Shown here piece after piece: positions 14,291 to 23,770 of a stretch of DNA of 64,000 bases. Every line of letters begins with the position of its first letter. Within the stretch, counting starts at the first letter, position 1. The DNA is from Clostridium niameyense. GTDB taxonomy: Bacteria > Bacillota > Clostridia > Clostridiales > Clostridiaceae. The position numbers and the translations under genes are program-made. The stretch covers positions 2,198,989 to 2,262,988 of the forward strand of contig NZ_LN849007.1 in NCBI RefSeq assembly GCF_001243045.1. The letters run 5' to 3'. Below the pieces are notes generated by a model. The model saw nothing but the letters and a program-made list of their open reading frames with translations. It had not been told where the DNA came from and did not search any database.

Positions 14291-15430
14291 TTAACCCTTT
14301 GAGTATATATTAAATACTAAACTTCCTCCATTTGTATATCCTTCGATATAAATAGGATAATTTAAATTATTTCTAAATTTAAAATCTATGCTACCATAAC
14401 TTACTGTAGCATCCTTACCTTTTGGTACATAATGAACCGGTTTGGTGTGATGTGTCCTTTCTACTGCTTGTAACCCCGCTTTCTCTACAACATTATATAA
14501 AGTTGAAGATACTTGACAAACTCCCCCACCTAATCCATCTTCTACTCTATCTCCTATGATAACTGGAGCTGCTTGATATCCCTTTTCCGCTGATCTTTCA
14601 CCTACTACATTATTAAAACTAAATATATCACCAGGCATTAATATTTTACCGTTGATAGCATTAGTAGCTAATACTATGTTATTTGCTCGCTGTGGTGAAG
14701 ATATTCCTCCATACTGAGTAGAAAAAGAACCTATATTAGTATTTATCACAGACAATTTATCTGAAGTTATTCTAGGTTGTACAACTTTTATAGATGCCTT
14801 TTCACATATATCCTTTGATAAATCTTTATTAATTTTATTTACTAAGTCCTTTTTTAACTTATCTTTTTCTAATTTTTCACCATTGGTGTGAGGTATAACT
14901 GAAAATCCACCTCCATTTGGTGTCAAAGAAGCATTTACAGGATCCACATTTACATTTTTTTCAACATTCCCTATTAATGAGTCCAAAACCTTTTTATCAT
15001 AGTCAAAATCTATAGCGTAATTTTTGGAAGGCTTGTTTTTAATAATACTATATCTTTTGAAAATAATTAAGTTTTTTCCATAAGAAAAAGCATCATTAAT
15101 TACTTTATCCAAATTATTTTTAGCCTTTAAATCTGAATATTTTATTGAATATTCTTTTCCCTTAGCTTCTACTTTAACTTTTTTGTCTAATAATTTATTC
15201 CAATACCCCTTTTCTACTAAGATTTTAGCTTCTTTTTTAGTTTTTCCAGAAACATCAATTCCTTCTACACTTACCCCTGGATAAATTAAATTATTATAAA
15301 ATTTAACTTTATTGTATTGGTAAACAAAAAAACCTGAAAATACTGCTAAAATACTGCACACAACAGCAATCAATAATAAGTTTTTACTACTAGTTGTGGC
15401 ATTCTTTTTAACTCTTGTAACTTTTCCCAA
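14291..15430 (-). CDS. VanW family protein with peptidoglycan-binding-like domain
   Basis: 379 residues from a TTG at 15430, placed four bases after GGTGAT; an in-frame GTG at 15439 overlaps the site. A short basic N-terminus precedes one membrane helix (LLLIAVVCSILAVFSGFFVY). Residues 55-220 form the PG_binding_4-type region (VEGIDVSGKTKKEAKILVE), and the last 150 residues a VanW domain (FSFNNVVGERSAEKGYQ, GLGGGVCQVSSTLYN, ERTHHTKPVHYVP). Likely membrane-anchored and facing the wall; the biochemical role of VanW is unknown. Monocistronic with terminator-like hairpins downstream. Confidence 0.88.
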   Translation of the reverse strand: MGKVTRVKKNATTSSKNLLLIAVVCSILAVFSGFFVYQYNKVKFYNNLIYPGVSVEGIDVSGKTKKEAKILVEKGYWNKLLDKKVKVEAKGKEYSIKYSDLKAKNNLDKVINDAFSYGKNLIIFKRYSIIKNKPSKNYAIDFDYDKKVLDSLIGNVEKNVNVDPVNASLTPNGGGFSVIPHTNGEKLEKDKLKKDLVNKINKDLSKDICEKASIKVVQPRITSDKLSVINTNIGSFSTQYGGISSPQRANNIVLATNAINGKILMPGDIFSFNNVVGERSAEKGYQAAPVIIGDRVEDGLGGGVCQVSSTLYNVVEKAGLQAVERTHHTKPVHYVPKGKDATVSYGSIDFKFRNNLNYPIYIEGYTNGGSLVFNIYSKG

Positions 15431-15594
15431 AAATATCACCTCACTAAAGTCATAATAATTATACTACAAAAATTCCTAACTTTACACAGTTTTAAGCTTT
15501 AATTTGTTTGCTAAATGTTTAAAATTTTTAAATTATAGTATATACTTGAAATTAATCTTAACTTTTAAAAATTATTGAATAGGATGTGTTTTTA

Positions 15595-16629
15595 ATGGAT
15601 TTCCATAAAAAGTCTCTATTAAATTATTTAAAAAATATATTATCTATTCCAAGCCCTACTGGCTTTACTTATAATGTAACAGATTATATAAAAAAAGAAT
15701 TAGATATTTTAGATATTCCTTATACTGTTACAAATAAGGGAGCATTAATCATAACCCTAGAGGGCACCAATAGATCCTATGAAAGAACTCTATCCTCTCA
15801 TGTGGATACATTAGGAGCCATGGTTAAAGAAATAAAAAATAATGGTTCTTTATCTATAGTTCCCATTGGTGGATATATGATGAACTCCATAGAAGGTGAA
15901 AATTGTACGGTTCATACATTAAATGATGAAGTTTATACAGGAACTATACAAACAATAAAACCATCTGTACATATACATGGTGATGACTCTAAAACTCTTA
16001 AGCGTTCTCCTATTAATATGGAAGTTATTATTGATGAAAAGGTTTTTTCAAAATCAGATGTAGAAAAATTAAATATAAACGTAGGAGATTTTATATGCTT
16101 TGATACTAGAACCTTATTCACTGAAAAAAATTTTATAAAAAGTAGACATTTAGATGATAAAGCTGGAACCGCCATCTTACTCTATGCTATAAAATATATT
16201 GCTAAGAATAATTTAACGTTACCTTATACTACTAACTTTTTAATAAGTAATTATGAGGAAGTAGGTCATGGAGCTAGTTATATCCCAAATAACACCAGAG
16301 AATTTATTTCTGTAGATATGGGAGCCCCTGGGAAAGGTCAAAATTCTTCTGAATATAGTGTATGTATTTGTGCAAAAGATTCATCTGGACCTTATGATTT
16401 AGAACTTAAAAAGAGATTAATCAATATATGCAAAACTAGCAATATACCTTATAAAATAGATATTTATCCTCATTATGGCTCGGATGCTAGTGCTGCATTA
16501 AGAGCAGGTTGGGATATAAAAACAGCTTTAATAGGACCTGGCGTTTATTCCTCTCATGCTTATGAAAGAACCCATATAGAAGCCATACTTGCAACCTTCG
16601 ACCTAATAATAAAATATTGTGTATCCTAG
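15595..16629 (+). CDS. M42 family metallopeptidase (glutamyl aminopeptidase/tetrahedral aminopeptidase type)
   Basis: 344 residues from ATG 15595 after AGGATG; an upstream in-frame GTG at 15586 lies inside the site. The di-metal ligands are visible in order: LSSHVDTLGAM, KSRHLDDKAGTAI, NYEEVGHGA (catalytic Glu pair), FISVDMGAPG, and SSHAYERTHIEA near the C-terminus. M42 enzymes form large tetrahedral cytosolic particles that trim peptides, and some homologues act as endoglucanases. Followed on the same strand by a hydrolase and cinA. Confidence 0.9.
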   Translation: MDFHKKSLLNYLKNILSIPSPTGFTYNVTDYIKKELDILDIPYTVTNKGALIITLEGTNRSYERTLSSHVDTLGAMVKEIKNNGSLSIVPIGGYMMNSIEGENCTVHTLNDEVYTGTIQTIKPSVHIHGDDSKTLKRSPINMEVIIDEKVFSKSDVEKLNINVGDFICFDTRTLFTEKNFIKSRHLDDKAGTAILLYAIKYIAKNNLTLPYTTNFLISNYEEVGHGASYIPNNTREFISVDMGAPGKGQNSSEYSVCICAKDSSGPYDLELKKRLINICKTSNIPYKIDIYPHYGSDASAALRAGWDIKTALIGPGVYSSHAYERTHIEAILATFDLIIKYCVS

Positions 16630-16693
16630 TATTTTATTACATATTTAACAATATAATTTACAAATATATCCTATTTTAGCTTAGGGGGAAACT

Positions 16694-17680
16694 ATGGAAC
16701 AACTACCTAGTACTGAAATAAAAAAGAAATCTAATATAAAAAAGATTATAACTATACCTTTAATAATATTATTATTCATAATAAACCTTTTAGGTTTTTA
16801 CACTGGAAATTTAGTTTATTATGAAGCCTGTAAGGCTCAAACTAGTAGGGGAATTCCTAATATGTATGATACTTATAAGTGTACTTTTAATGAAAAAAGA
16901 TTTAAATCATTAGCAAAAGAAAATGTAACTATTCAATCTAAGTATGGCTACAATATTAAAGGTATCTATTTAATAAATCCTACACCTACTAAAAACTCTG
17001 TAGTTATCGTTCATGGAATTAAAGGTACACGTTGGGAATCTATGAAATATGCAGATTTATATTTAGATAAAGGATTTAATGTACTAGTTTACGATTCCCG
17101 CTATCATGGACTGACTGGGGGTAATGACGTAACTTTTGGATACTGTGAAAAATATGATTTAGATCGTTGTATAGATTGGCTTTATAAAAAAAATAAGGGT
17201 GGCATAATAGGTGCCCATGGAGAATCTCTAGGTGCTGCTACTGTTTTATTACATTCCCAATTAAATTTAAATAAAAATAAGGTTAAATTTTATGTGGCTG
17301 ATTGTCCTTACTCAGATTTAAAGGAACTTTTAATATATAGAATGAATAAAGATCTGCATATTTCCAATAAAATTATTTCTAATGCTTTAATATTTTATTC
17401 AGGTACATGTGCCTTAATAAGATCTGGTTTTACTTATAACAAAGTCTCTCCCATTAATGCTGTTAAAAATGTAGAAACTCCTATAATGTTTATTCATGGA
17501 GATATAGATTATTTTATTCCCAAAAAAATGAGTGAAGATATGTATAAAGGAAAACCTAATCCAAAAGAGCTCTATATAGCTCCTGCTGCAGGTCATGCAC
17601 AAGCCTATTTGTATAATAAGAAGGAATATACTAAAAAACTTTATCAGTTCATAGATAAATATGTTCCTATAATTAATTAA
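16694..17680 (+). CDS. Membrane-anchored alpha/beta hydrolase
   Basis: 328 residues with one N-terminal membrane helix (TIPLIILLFIINLLGFYTGN). The hydrolase core shows the oxyanion HG (VVIVHGIKGTRWESM), the nucleophile elbow GAHGESLGAATVL (Ser in GESLG), a Asp in FIHGDIDYFIP and the catalytic His in PAAGHAQAYL. This layout matches the BAAT/YqkD-type hydrolases of Firmicutes. The active site would face outside. The substrate is unknown. ATG at 16694 behind AGGGGG; 64 bases after the peptidase gene and 23 before cinA. Confidence 0.88.
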   Translation: MEQLPSTEIKKKSNIKKIITIPLIILLFIINLLGFYTGNLVYYEACKAQTSRGIPNMYDTYKCTFNEKRFKSLAKENVTIQSKYGYNIKGIYLINPTPTKNSVVIVHGIKGTRWESMKYADLYLDKGFNVLVYDSRYHGLTGGNDVTFGYCEKYDLDRCIDWLYKKNKGGIIGAHGESLGAATVLLHSQLNLNKNKVKFYVADCPYSDLKELLIYRMNKDLHISNKIISNALIFYSGTCALIRSGFTYNKVSPINAVKNVETPIMFIHGDIDYFIPKKMSEDMYKGKPNPKELYIAPAAGHAQAYLYNKKEYTKKLYQFIDKYVPIIN

Positions 17681-17703
17681 ATTTTTAAAGGAGACGAACT
17701 AAT

Positions 17704-18936
17704 ATGAAAGCTGAAATTCTATGCGTAGGTACTGAAATTTTACTTGGAGATATAATAAATACTAATACTCAATATATTTCTCAGAGATTAGCTCATCTAG
17801 GTATTGATGTGTACCATCAATGTGTAGTAGGAGATAATGAGAAAAGACTTTTAGAAGAGTTTGAAAGAGCATTTAAATATTGCGATATAGTTATAACTAC
17901 TGGTGGATTAGGACCAACTAAAGATGATATAACTAAAGAAATAGCTTCTAAATTTTTTAATGAAGATTTATTCCTACATGAAGAATCATTAAAAAATATA
18001 GAAAAACGTTTAAGTTTTTATAATAAAAAAATGACTGATAGTAATAAAAAACAAGCTTACTTTCCTAAAATTAGTGATATTTTTCAAAATCCCAACGGAA
18101 CAGCACCTGGTTGTGCCATCTCTAAAAACAATAAAATTATAATAGTACTCCCAGGACCTCCTAAAGAAATGAAACCTATGTTTGAAAATAGTGTAGTACC
18201 TTATCTTGAAAGATTAACTAATACTACTTTTAAATCTAAAATATTAAGAATAGTAGGTGTGGGAGAAAGTGATGTAAATGATATTGTAGGTGATTTATTA
18301 GAAAATCAAACTAATCCTACAGTAGCACCTTATGCAAAACCTGGAGAAACAATATTGAGAATAACAGCTAGGGCTAAAACCTCTGAAGAAGCATTAAAAT
18401 TAATAACACCTGTAGAAAATGAAATAAGAACTAGATTAAAAGATAATATATATGGAACTGGAGAAACTTCTCTAGAAAATGTGGTTGCAAAACTATTAAT
18501 AGAAAAAAAACTGACTATATCTACGGCCGAATCTTGTACCGGTGGACTTTTAGCTGGAAGACTTATTAACTTCCCTGGTATATCTTCTGTATTTTTAGAA
18601 GGTTCTATAACCTATAGTAATGAATCTAAAATTAAAAGATTACATGTAAAAAAAGAAACCTTAGAAAAATATACTGCTGTAAGCCCCGAGGTTGCAAAAG
18701 AAATGGCAGAAGGTATAGCTAAAACTTGTGGAACTGACATAGGCATTTCAACTACTGGAGTTGCAGGCCCTGGAGGTGGATCTTATGGTAAACCCATAGG
18801 ATTAGTATACATAGGCCTATATATTAAAGGAAAAGTAATAGTTAAAGAATTAAATTATCCTGCAAATAGAGAATTTATAAGAAACCGTACCGTACTAAGA
18901 GCATTAGATTTTTTAAGACGTGAACTAATAAAATAA
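17704..18936 (+). CDS. cinA: CinA, nicotinamide-nucleotide amidase / competence-damage protein
   Basis: 410 residues. The N-terminal MoCF-like domain (ILCVGTEILLGDIINTNTQY, TTGGLGPTKDDITKE, PGPPKEMKPMFEN) is linked to a C-terminal PncC-type domain (ISTAESCTGGLLAGRL, ITYSNESKIKRLHV, TTGVAGPGGGSYGKPIG). Full-length CinA combines ADP-ribose pyrophosphatase-like and NMN deamidase activities and salvages NAD breakdown products. ATG at 17704 after AAAGGAG. In many Firmicutes cinA precedes recA; here a strong terminator follows instead. Confidence 0.95.
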   Translation: MKAEILCVGTEILLGDIINTNTQYISQRLAHLGIDVYHQCVVGDNEKRLLEEFERAFKYCDIVITTGGLGPTKDDITKEIASKFFNEDLFLHEESLKNIEKRLSFYNKKMTDSNKKQAYFPKISDIFQNPNGTAPGCAISKNNKIIIVLPGPPKEMKPMFENSVVPYLERLTNTTFKSKILRIVGVGESDVNDIVGDLLENQTNPTVAPYAKPGETILRITARAKTSEEALKLITPVENEIRTRLKDNIYGTGETSLENVVAKLLIEKKLTISTAESCTGGLLAGRLINFPGISSVFLEGSITYSNESKIKRLHVKKETLEKYTAVSPEVAKEMAEGIAKTCGTDIGISTTGVAGPGGGSYGKPIGLVYIGLYIKGKVIVKELNYPANREFIRNRTVLRALDFLRRELIK

Positions 18937-18991
18937 ATAGGTAAAAAATACATAAATATTATAAAAACTCAACAATACAAGAGAATACTTA

Positions 18992-19040
18992 TTTATATTA
19001 AGAGAATGTATTTCTAAATAATACATTCTTTTAATATAAA
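18992..19040. terminator. Bidirectional terminator between cinA and malic enzyme
   Basis: A 20-bp stem (18992-19011 with 19021-19040) containing one G-U position and a 9-base loop separates the convergent cinA and malic enzyme genes. A/T-rich flanks allow it to act in both directions. Confidence 0.85.
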
Positions 19041-19088
19041 TATAAAGAATATAATATACCTAATTATATTATGTTTGAAATGCTATAA

Positions 19089-20249
19089 TTAGTGTAACTT
19101 TAATGATACTCTTTTAACCTCTTCTGCTACAGCTCTAGCTACTCTTTTATCAAAAGCTTCTGGTATTATATACTCCTCATTAATTTCCTCATCATTTATT
19201 AATGAAGCTATAGCCTTAGCTGCTGCTAATTTCATTTCTTCAGTTATATTTCTTGCTTTAACATCTAATGCACCTCTAAATATACCTGGAAAAACTAACA
19301 CATTATTTATCTGATTAGGAAAGTCTGATCTCCCTGTAGCTACAACTTTTGCACCAGCCTTTTTAGCCATATCTGGCATAATCTCTGGCGTGGGATTAGC
19401 CATAGCAAAAATTATGCTATCTTTATTCATAGTTTTTATCATTTCTTCACTTAAAACCCCTGGTGCTGATACTCCTACAAATATATCTCCTCCTTTTATT
19501 ATTTCTTTTAAATTTCCTTGAATTTTTTCCCTATTAGTAATTTTAGCTATTTTTTGCTGTGCATCATTTAACGCTTTATCTCCATCTACTAATGCACCCT
19601 TTTTATCACACATTATAATATTTTTAGCTCCCGCCTCCAAAAGTAACTTACATATTGATATTCCCGCAGAACCTGCACCATTTATAACTATTTTTGTTTC
19701 TTCTAATTTTTTAGATACAACTTTTAAAGCATTATATAATCCAGCTAAAACTACTATAGCAGTTCCATGTTGATCATCATGAAAAACTGGTATATCTAAC
19801 TCCTCTTTTAATTTCTTTTCTATATAAAAACATTCTGGTGCTTTTATATCTTCTAAATTTATTCCACCAAAAGTAGGTGCTATTAATTTGATAGTTTTTA
19901 TTATTTCCTCAGGATCTTTACTATCTATACAAATAGGAAATGAATCTATATTAGCAAATTCCTTAAATAATAAGGCTTTACCTTCCATAACTGGCAATGC
20001 AGCATACGGTCCTATATCCCCAAGTCCTAATACTGCAGTACCGTTTGTAACTACTGCTATAGTATTTCCTTTTATAGTATAATCATATACTTTTTCTCTA
20101 TCTTCAGCTATCTCTAAACAAGGTTGTGCTACCCCTGGCGTATATGCTATAGCTAAATCTTCTTTATTTTCTACTTTGATTTTTCCCTCTATTTTTAATT
20201 TACCTTTATTTTGTTTATGTATTTCTAAAGACTTTTTTTTAATATCCAT
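19089..20249 (-). CDS. NAD(P)-dependent malic enzyme
   Basis: 386 residues, the short single-function type without ACT or phosphotransacetylase extension. Signatures: AIAYTPGVAQPCLEIAED (catalytic Tyr), FHDDQHGTAIVVLAGLYNAL (metal Asp pair), Rossmann GAGSAGISICKLLLEAG, FAMANPTPEIMPDMA and NNVLVFPGIFRGALDV. It converts malate to pyruvate and CO2 with reduction of NAD(P). Start at 20249 after AAGGAGGG. A 28-bp palindrome sits 38 bases upstream of the start. Confidence 0.94.
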   Translation of the reverse strand: MDIKKKSLEIHKQNKGKLKIEGKIKVENKEDLAIAYTPGVAQPCLEIAEDREKVYDYTIKGNTIAVVTNGTAVLGLGDIGPYAALPVMEGKALLFKEFANIDSFPICIDSKDPEEIIKTIKLIAPTFGGINLEDIKAPECFYIEKKLKEELDIPVFHDDQHGTAIVVLAGLYNALKVVSKKLEETKIVINGAGSAGISICKLLLEAGAKNIIMCDKKGALVDGDKALNDAQQKIAKITNREKIQGNLKEIIKGGDIFVGVSAPGVLSEEMIKTMNKDSIIFAMANPTPEIMPDMAKKAGAKVVATGRSDFPNQINNVLVFPGIFRGALDVKARNITEEMKLAAAKAIASLINDEEINEEYIIPEAFDKRVARAVAEEVKRVSLKLH

Positions 20250-20286
20250 ACGTTTCCCTCCTTATTATTTATAAACATATTATCGA

Positions 20287-20314
20287 AAAAGATATCCACA
20301 TGTGGATATCTTTT
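20287..20314. terminator. 28-bp perfect palindrome between nth and malic enzyme
   Basis: Centred on GATATCCACATGTGGATATC and flanked by AAAA and TTTT. As RNA it makes a tight hairpin with a U-run and could terminate nth transcription. Its position just before the malic enzyme ribosome binding site also allows an operator role. Confidence 0.7.
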
Positions 20315-20381
20315 ATTAAAAATTGTTAATATAATATAGTATATAAAACTAAAACATTCCAATAGAAACATTAAAGTAATT

Positions 20382-21011
20382 CTACCTTTTTTTATAATAA
20401 TTACAATAATCCTTAATAGTACATTGACTACATTTAGGATTTCTTGCTATGCAACATCTTCTACCATGAAATATCAATAAGTGATGCATTAGTATCCACT
20501 GTGATTTTGGAATTACTTCTTGCAACTGTTGTTCTGTCTTATTAACATTTTGGCTATTTGCAATTCCTATTCTGTTAGAAACTCTAAACACATGGGTATC
20601 TACTGCTATAGTAGGAACATTAAATGCATTCGCTAATACTACATTAGCAGTTTTTCTTCCTACCCCTGGTAAAGATACTAATTCATCAAATTTTTTTGGT
20701 ATCTCCCCTTTGAATTTTTCTTTTAACTCTCTACAAAGAGCTAATATATTTTTGGACTTATTTCTATATAAACCTATTTTTCTTATTTTATCCTGTAATT
20801 CTTCTTCATTTAGAGTTAGAAAATCCTTAGGGGTTTTAAATTCTTTAAATAGATCCTTTGTAATTTCATTAACTTTTTTATCTGTAGTTTGAGCAGATAA
20901 AACTGTAGCTATTAAAAGTTCAAAAGAGCTATTATAATTTAATTCACATTTAGCATCTGGATATGTGCTTTTAAGTAAACTAATAATTTTTTCTACATTG
21001 TCCTTTTCCAA
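20382..21011 (-). CDS. nth: Endonuclease III
   Basis: 209 residues from a TTG at 21011; an in-frame GTG at 21023 is fused to the AAGGAG site and is less likely. The helix-hairpin-helix LVSLPGVGRKTANVVLA holds the catalytic Lys, the catalytic Asp is in VDTHVFRVSNRIG, and the C-terminal CIARNPKCSQCTIKDYC carries the four Cys of the [4Fe-4S] cluster at the expected C-X6-C-X2-C-X5-C spacing. The bifunctional glycosylase/lyase removes oxidised pyrimidines. Starts seven to 20 bases after the plsC stop, so likely one transcript with plsC. Confidence 0.94.
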   Translation of the reverse strand: MEKDNVEKIISLLKSTYPDAKCELNYNSSFELLIATVLSAQTTDKKVNEITKDLFKEFKTPKDFLTLNEEELQDKIRKIGLYRNKSKNILALCRELKEKFKGEIPKKFDELVSLPGVGRKTANVVLANAFNVPTIAVDTHVFRVSNRIGIANSQNVNKTEQQLQEVIPKSQWILMHHLLIFHGRRCCIARNPKCSQCTIKDYCNYYKKR

Positions 21012-21030
21012 TGATAATTCCACTCCTTAA

Positions 21031-21738
21031 TTACTTTTTATAAGCATATATTCCTCTATACTCTTCCGGTATAAGTTCTGCTATTTTATACATAAAATAA
21101 TCCATAACCCTATCTTCATATTCATGCTTATTTTCTTCTTTTAATTTTTTAGGTATTTCTATAGGCTTTCCTATATTTAAATTAACCTTTGCAAATTGAA
21201 AAGATTCTAATCCCATATCTTTATCATTTATAGGTAATAACTTTTCTGTTCCTGTTATACCTAAAGGAATCACTGTAGCTTTAGATAGCTTTTGAATCAA
21301 AATAACACCTTTTTTAGGTTCTATTAATCCAGCTGTTCTACTTCTAGTACCTTCTGGAAAAATTAAAATATTATTTTTTGCCTTTAGTGTTTTCACTATA
21401 CTATATATAGCTTCTTTATCTGCTGTATTTGGCTTTATAGGAATAGTCTTTGTTATTTCTATACCTAATTTGGTTAATGAATTATCGTTAAGTTTAACCC
21501 CAGCTATAAAAGTTATATCCTGATCTTTCAATGCCCTATTTAATACTAAAGCATCAGAATTACTTAAATGATTACATATAAATATAATAGGCTTTTCCAC
21601 ATCATTTAAATTTTCATAACCACTTACTGTAATATTGGCATATTTTCGTATATACCCATTTAATATCGTATTTGCGATGAATTTTAAGGGACCTTTGGGA
21701 AGGCATCCTATTAATCTTATCATTTTAGGAGAAATCAT
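21031..21738 (-). CDS. plsC: 1-acyl-sn-glycerol-3-phosphate acyltransferase
   Basis: 235 residues from ATG 21738, nine bases after GAGGTG; an upstream in-frame GTG at 21750 lies within the site. The acyltransferase motif I is FICNHLSNSDALVL (H-X4-D), motif III is LIFPEGTRSRT, and a proline-containing motif IV VIPLGITG is present. The enzyme makes phosphatidic acid from lysophosphatidic acid at the inner membrane. Downstream nth shares the transcript. Confidence 0.92.
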   Translation of the reverse strand: MISPKMIRLIGCLPKGPLKFIANTILNGYIRKYANITVSGYENLNDVEKPIIFICNHLSNSDALVLNRALKDQDITFIAGVKLNDNSLTKLGIEITKTIPIKPNTADKEAIYSIVKTLKAKNNILIFPEGTRSRTAGLIEPKKGVILIQKLSKATVIPLGITGTEKLLPINDKDMGLESFQFAKVNLNIGKPIEIPKKLKEENKHEYEDRVMDYFMYKIAELIPEEYRGIYAYKK

Positions 21739-21954
21739 AATAAATAACACCTCACATGTTAAACAATCTATAATCTTATAAAACTAATATCCTAATTTAA
21801 ATCATATATAATAGATTATAATTGTAAATATCCCAAAAGTCTATTATGATTATTTTGTTTTTACTCAATAAGCTAGGAGATAGTTTATGAAAAATTATAT
21901 CATTACACATTTTTTTCATTTTCATCATAGTTTTAAAACAATAATCTTATAATT

Positions 21955-22479
21955 CTAACTTATCCTAACTACTTTAGCTGGTATACCAACTGCTGTAGAA
22001 TTTAATGGTATATCTTTTAAAACTACTGCATTAGCTCCTATTTTTACATTGTTTCCGATATTTATAGGTCCTAAAATCTTAGCACCACTTCCAATTACAA
22101 CATTATTACCTATCGTAGGATGTCTTTTACCTTTATCCTTTCCTGTTCCTCCTAATGTTACTCCGTGATATAGAGTAACATTATCTCCAATTTCTGCAGT
22201 TTCCCCAATTACCACTCCCATACCATGATCTATAAATAATCCTTTACCAATAACGGCACCAGGATGAATCTCTATACCAGTTAAAAATCTACTAGCTTGC
22301 GAAATAAGTCTCGCAATAAAAAAACAATGAATTTTATAGAAAAAATGTGCTATTCTATGATGTATTAATGCATGGATAAAAGGATACAATATAAAAACTT
22401 CCAAAGAGTTTCTAGCTGCTGGATCTTTTTCCATAGCATTTTTTAGATCATATATTAATAGTTTAAATGGATTTTTCAT
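21955..22479 (-). CDS. cysE: Serine O-acetyltransferase (short, EpsC/CysE type)
   Basis: 174 residues, the short form common in Firmicutes. An N-terminal helical part ([27 protein letters not shown]) is followed by left-handed beta-helix hexapeptide repeats with catalytic residues in [18 protein letters not shown] and [12 protein letters not shown], and a C-terminal loop [15 protein letters not shown]. It acetylates serine to O-acetylserine, the substrate of CysK encoded 20 bases upstream. The pair is under the Cys T-box. Confidence 0.93.
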   Translation of the reverse strand: MKNPFKLLIYDLKNAMEKDPAARNSLEVFILYPFIHALIHHRIAHFFYKIHCFFIARLISQASRFLTGIEIHPGAVIGKGLFIDHGMGVVIGETAEIGDNVTLYHGVTLGGTGKDKGKRHPTIGNNVVIGSGAKILGPINIGNNVKIGANAVVLKDIPLNSTAVGIPAKVVRIS

Positions 22480-22499
22480 AAAATCTCCTCCATATTATA

Positions 22500-23411
22500 T
22501 TAGTCATATAGTCCTAAAGACATATATTTTTCTCCTCCATCTGGAGCTACAGTCACAACCTTTTTGCCTTTTCCTAGCTTCTTAGCTATTGCAAAAGCTG
22601 CTGCAATATTAGCTCCTGAAGATATTCCTAGCAATATTCCTTCTTTTTTAGCAACATTTTTAGCATATTCATATGCTGCTTCATTGGTTATAGTCATAAC
22701 TTCATCCACTACATTTTTATCATAAAGTTCTGGTATAAATCCTGCTCCTATACCTTGTATTTTATGTGATCCTGCTTTTCCACCTGATATAACAGGTGAA
22801 TCAGAAGGTTCTACTGCAATTACTTTAATATTTTTATTAACTTCCTTTAATTTCTTGCCTACACCAGATAAAGTTCCACTAGTACCTACAGAAGATACGA
22901 ATGCATCCACTTCTCCTAAATCTTCAAGTATTTCAATAGCTGTAGTTTCATAATGTTTTTGTGCATTAGCTTTATTAGAGAATTGCTGAGGTATAAAATA
23001 ACCATCTTTACCCTTAGCAATTTCTTCTGCTTTTTCTATAGCACCTTGCATACCTTTGTTACCCTCTGTAAGAATTAATTCTGCACCATAAGCTTTTAAC
23101 ATACTTCTTCTTTCCATGCTCATAGAATCTGGCATAACAATTATTACTCTATATCCTTTAAATCTTCCTACCATAGCAAGACCTATTCCAGTGTTTCCAC
23201 TAGTAGGCTCAACTATCACATCTCCTTTTTTTAATATTCCATCCTTTTCTGCTGCTTCTATCATTCCCAAAGCTGCCCTATCCTTTATACTTCCTCCTGG
23301 ATTAAATTTCTCTAGCTTTATATATATATGCGCCATATTGTCCTCTGTCATATTGTTTAATTTAAATAAAGGTGTATTTCCAATTAAGTCTACTAAATTT
23401 TCATAGATCAT
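22500..23411 (-). CDS. cysK: Cysteine synthase A
   Basis: 303 residues. The PLP lysine is in EKFNPGGSIKDRAALGMIE, the substrate loop in EPTSGNTGIGLAM, and the PLP-phosphate loop in VSSVGTSGTLSGVGKKL. It makes cysteine from O-acetylserine and sulfide; cysE follows and makes the acetylserine. ATG at 23411 after AAGGAGG. Transcription is controlled by the T-box leader upstream with a TGC specifier. Confidence 0.95.
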   Translation of the reverse strand: MIYENLVDLIGNTPLFKLNNMTEDNMAHIYIKLEKFNPGGSIKDRAALGMIEAAEKDGILKKGDVIVEPTSGNTGIGLAMVGRFKGYRVIIVMPDSMSMERRSMLKAYGAELILTEGNKGMQGAIEKAEEIAKGKDGYFIPQQFSNKANAQKHYETTAIEILEDLGEVDAFVSSVGTSGTLSGVGKKLKEVNKNIKVIAVEPSDSPVISGGKAGSHKIQGIGAGFIPELYDKNVVDEVMTITNEAAYEYAKNVAKKEGILLGISSGANIAAAFAIAKKLGKGKKVVTVAPDGGEKYMSLGLYD

Positions 23412-23448
23412 ATAAATATCCTCCTTGTTTTTTTATTTTAATACAAAA

Positions 23449-23732
23449 AACTTCATCTCTATATATAGAGACGAAGTTAATATCCGTGGTTCCACTCTAG
23501 TTAGGTTTAAAACCTCACTTTATTCAAGTACCTAAATTATACTCTATCACTATAACGGGTGAACCCGATGTAACCTACTTAATTCAGCACATAACTCCAA
23601 AGCGCACTTCAGATAAACTTCCTTTAGAAATCTCTCAGCAAAACGATTCCCTCTCTTAAAAGGTTATTTAACTTACTTTTCTTTATCATAGTATTTAAAT
23701 TGTATTTCCGAGTACTTTAGTATGAATTATAT
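23449..23732 (-). promoter_or_regulatory. T-box leader, specifier TGC (Cys), of cysK-cysE
   Basis: Read on the minus strand, stem I includes GAAGTGCGCTTTGGAG, whose TGC aligns with CTT in the leuS T-box of this window, just before a shared GCTTxGGAG. The T-box AGAGTGGAACCACGG (about 23497-23483) is followed by a terminator stem (23478-23467 with 23460-23449) and a T-run. Uncharged tRNA-Cys should stabilise the antiterminator and switch on cysteine synthesis. Confidence 0.92.
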
Positions 23733-23738
23733 AATATT

Positions 23739-23766
23739 ATTATATGATAATTTTGAATTTTGTCAA
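23739..23766 (-). promoter_or_regulatory. Promoter of the cysK-cysE T-box transcript
   Basis: TTGACA (23766-23761) and TATAAT (23744-23739) with 16-base spacing on the minus strand; expected start near 23732. It lies directly after the sleB stop codon. Confidence 0.8.
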
Positions 23767-23770
23767 CTAC

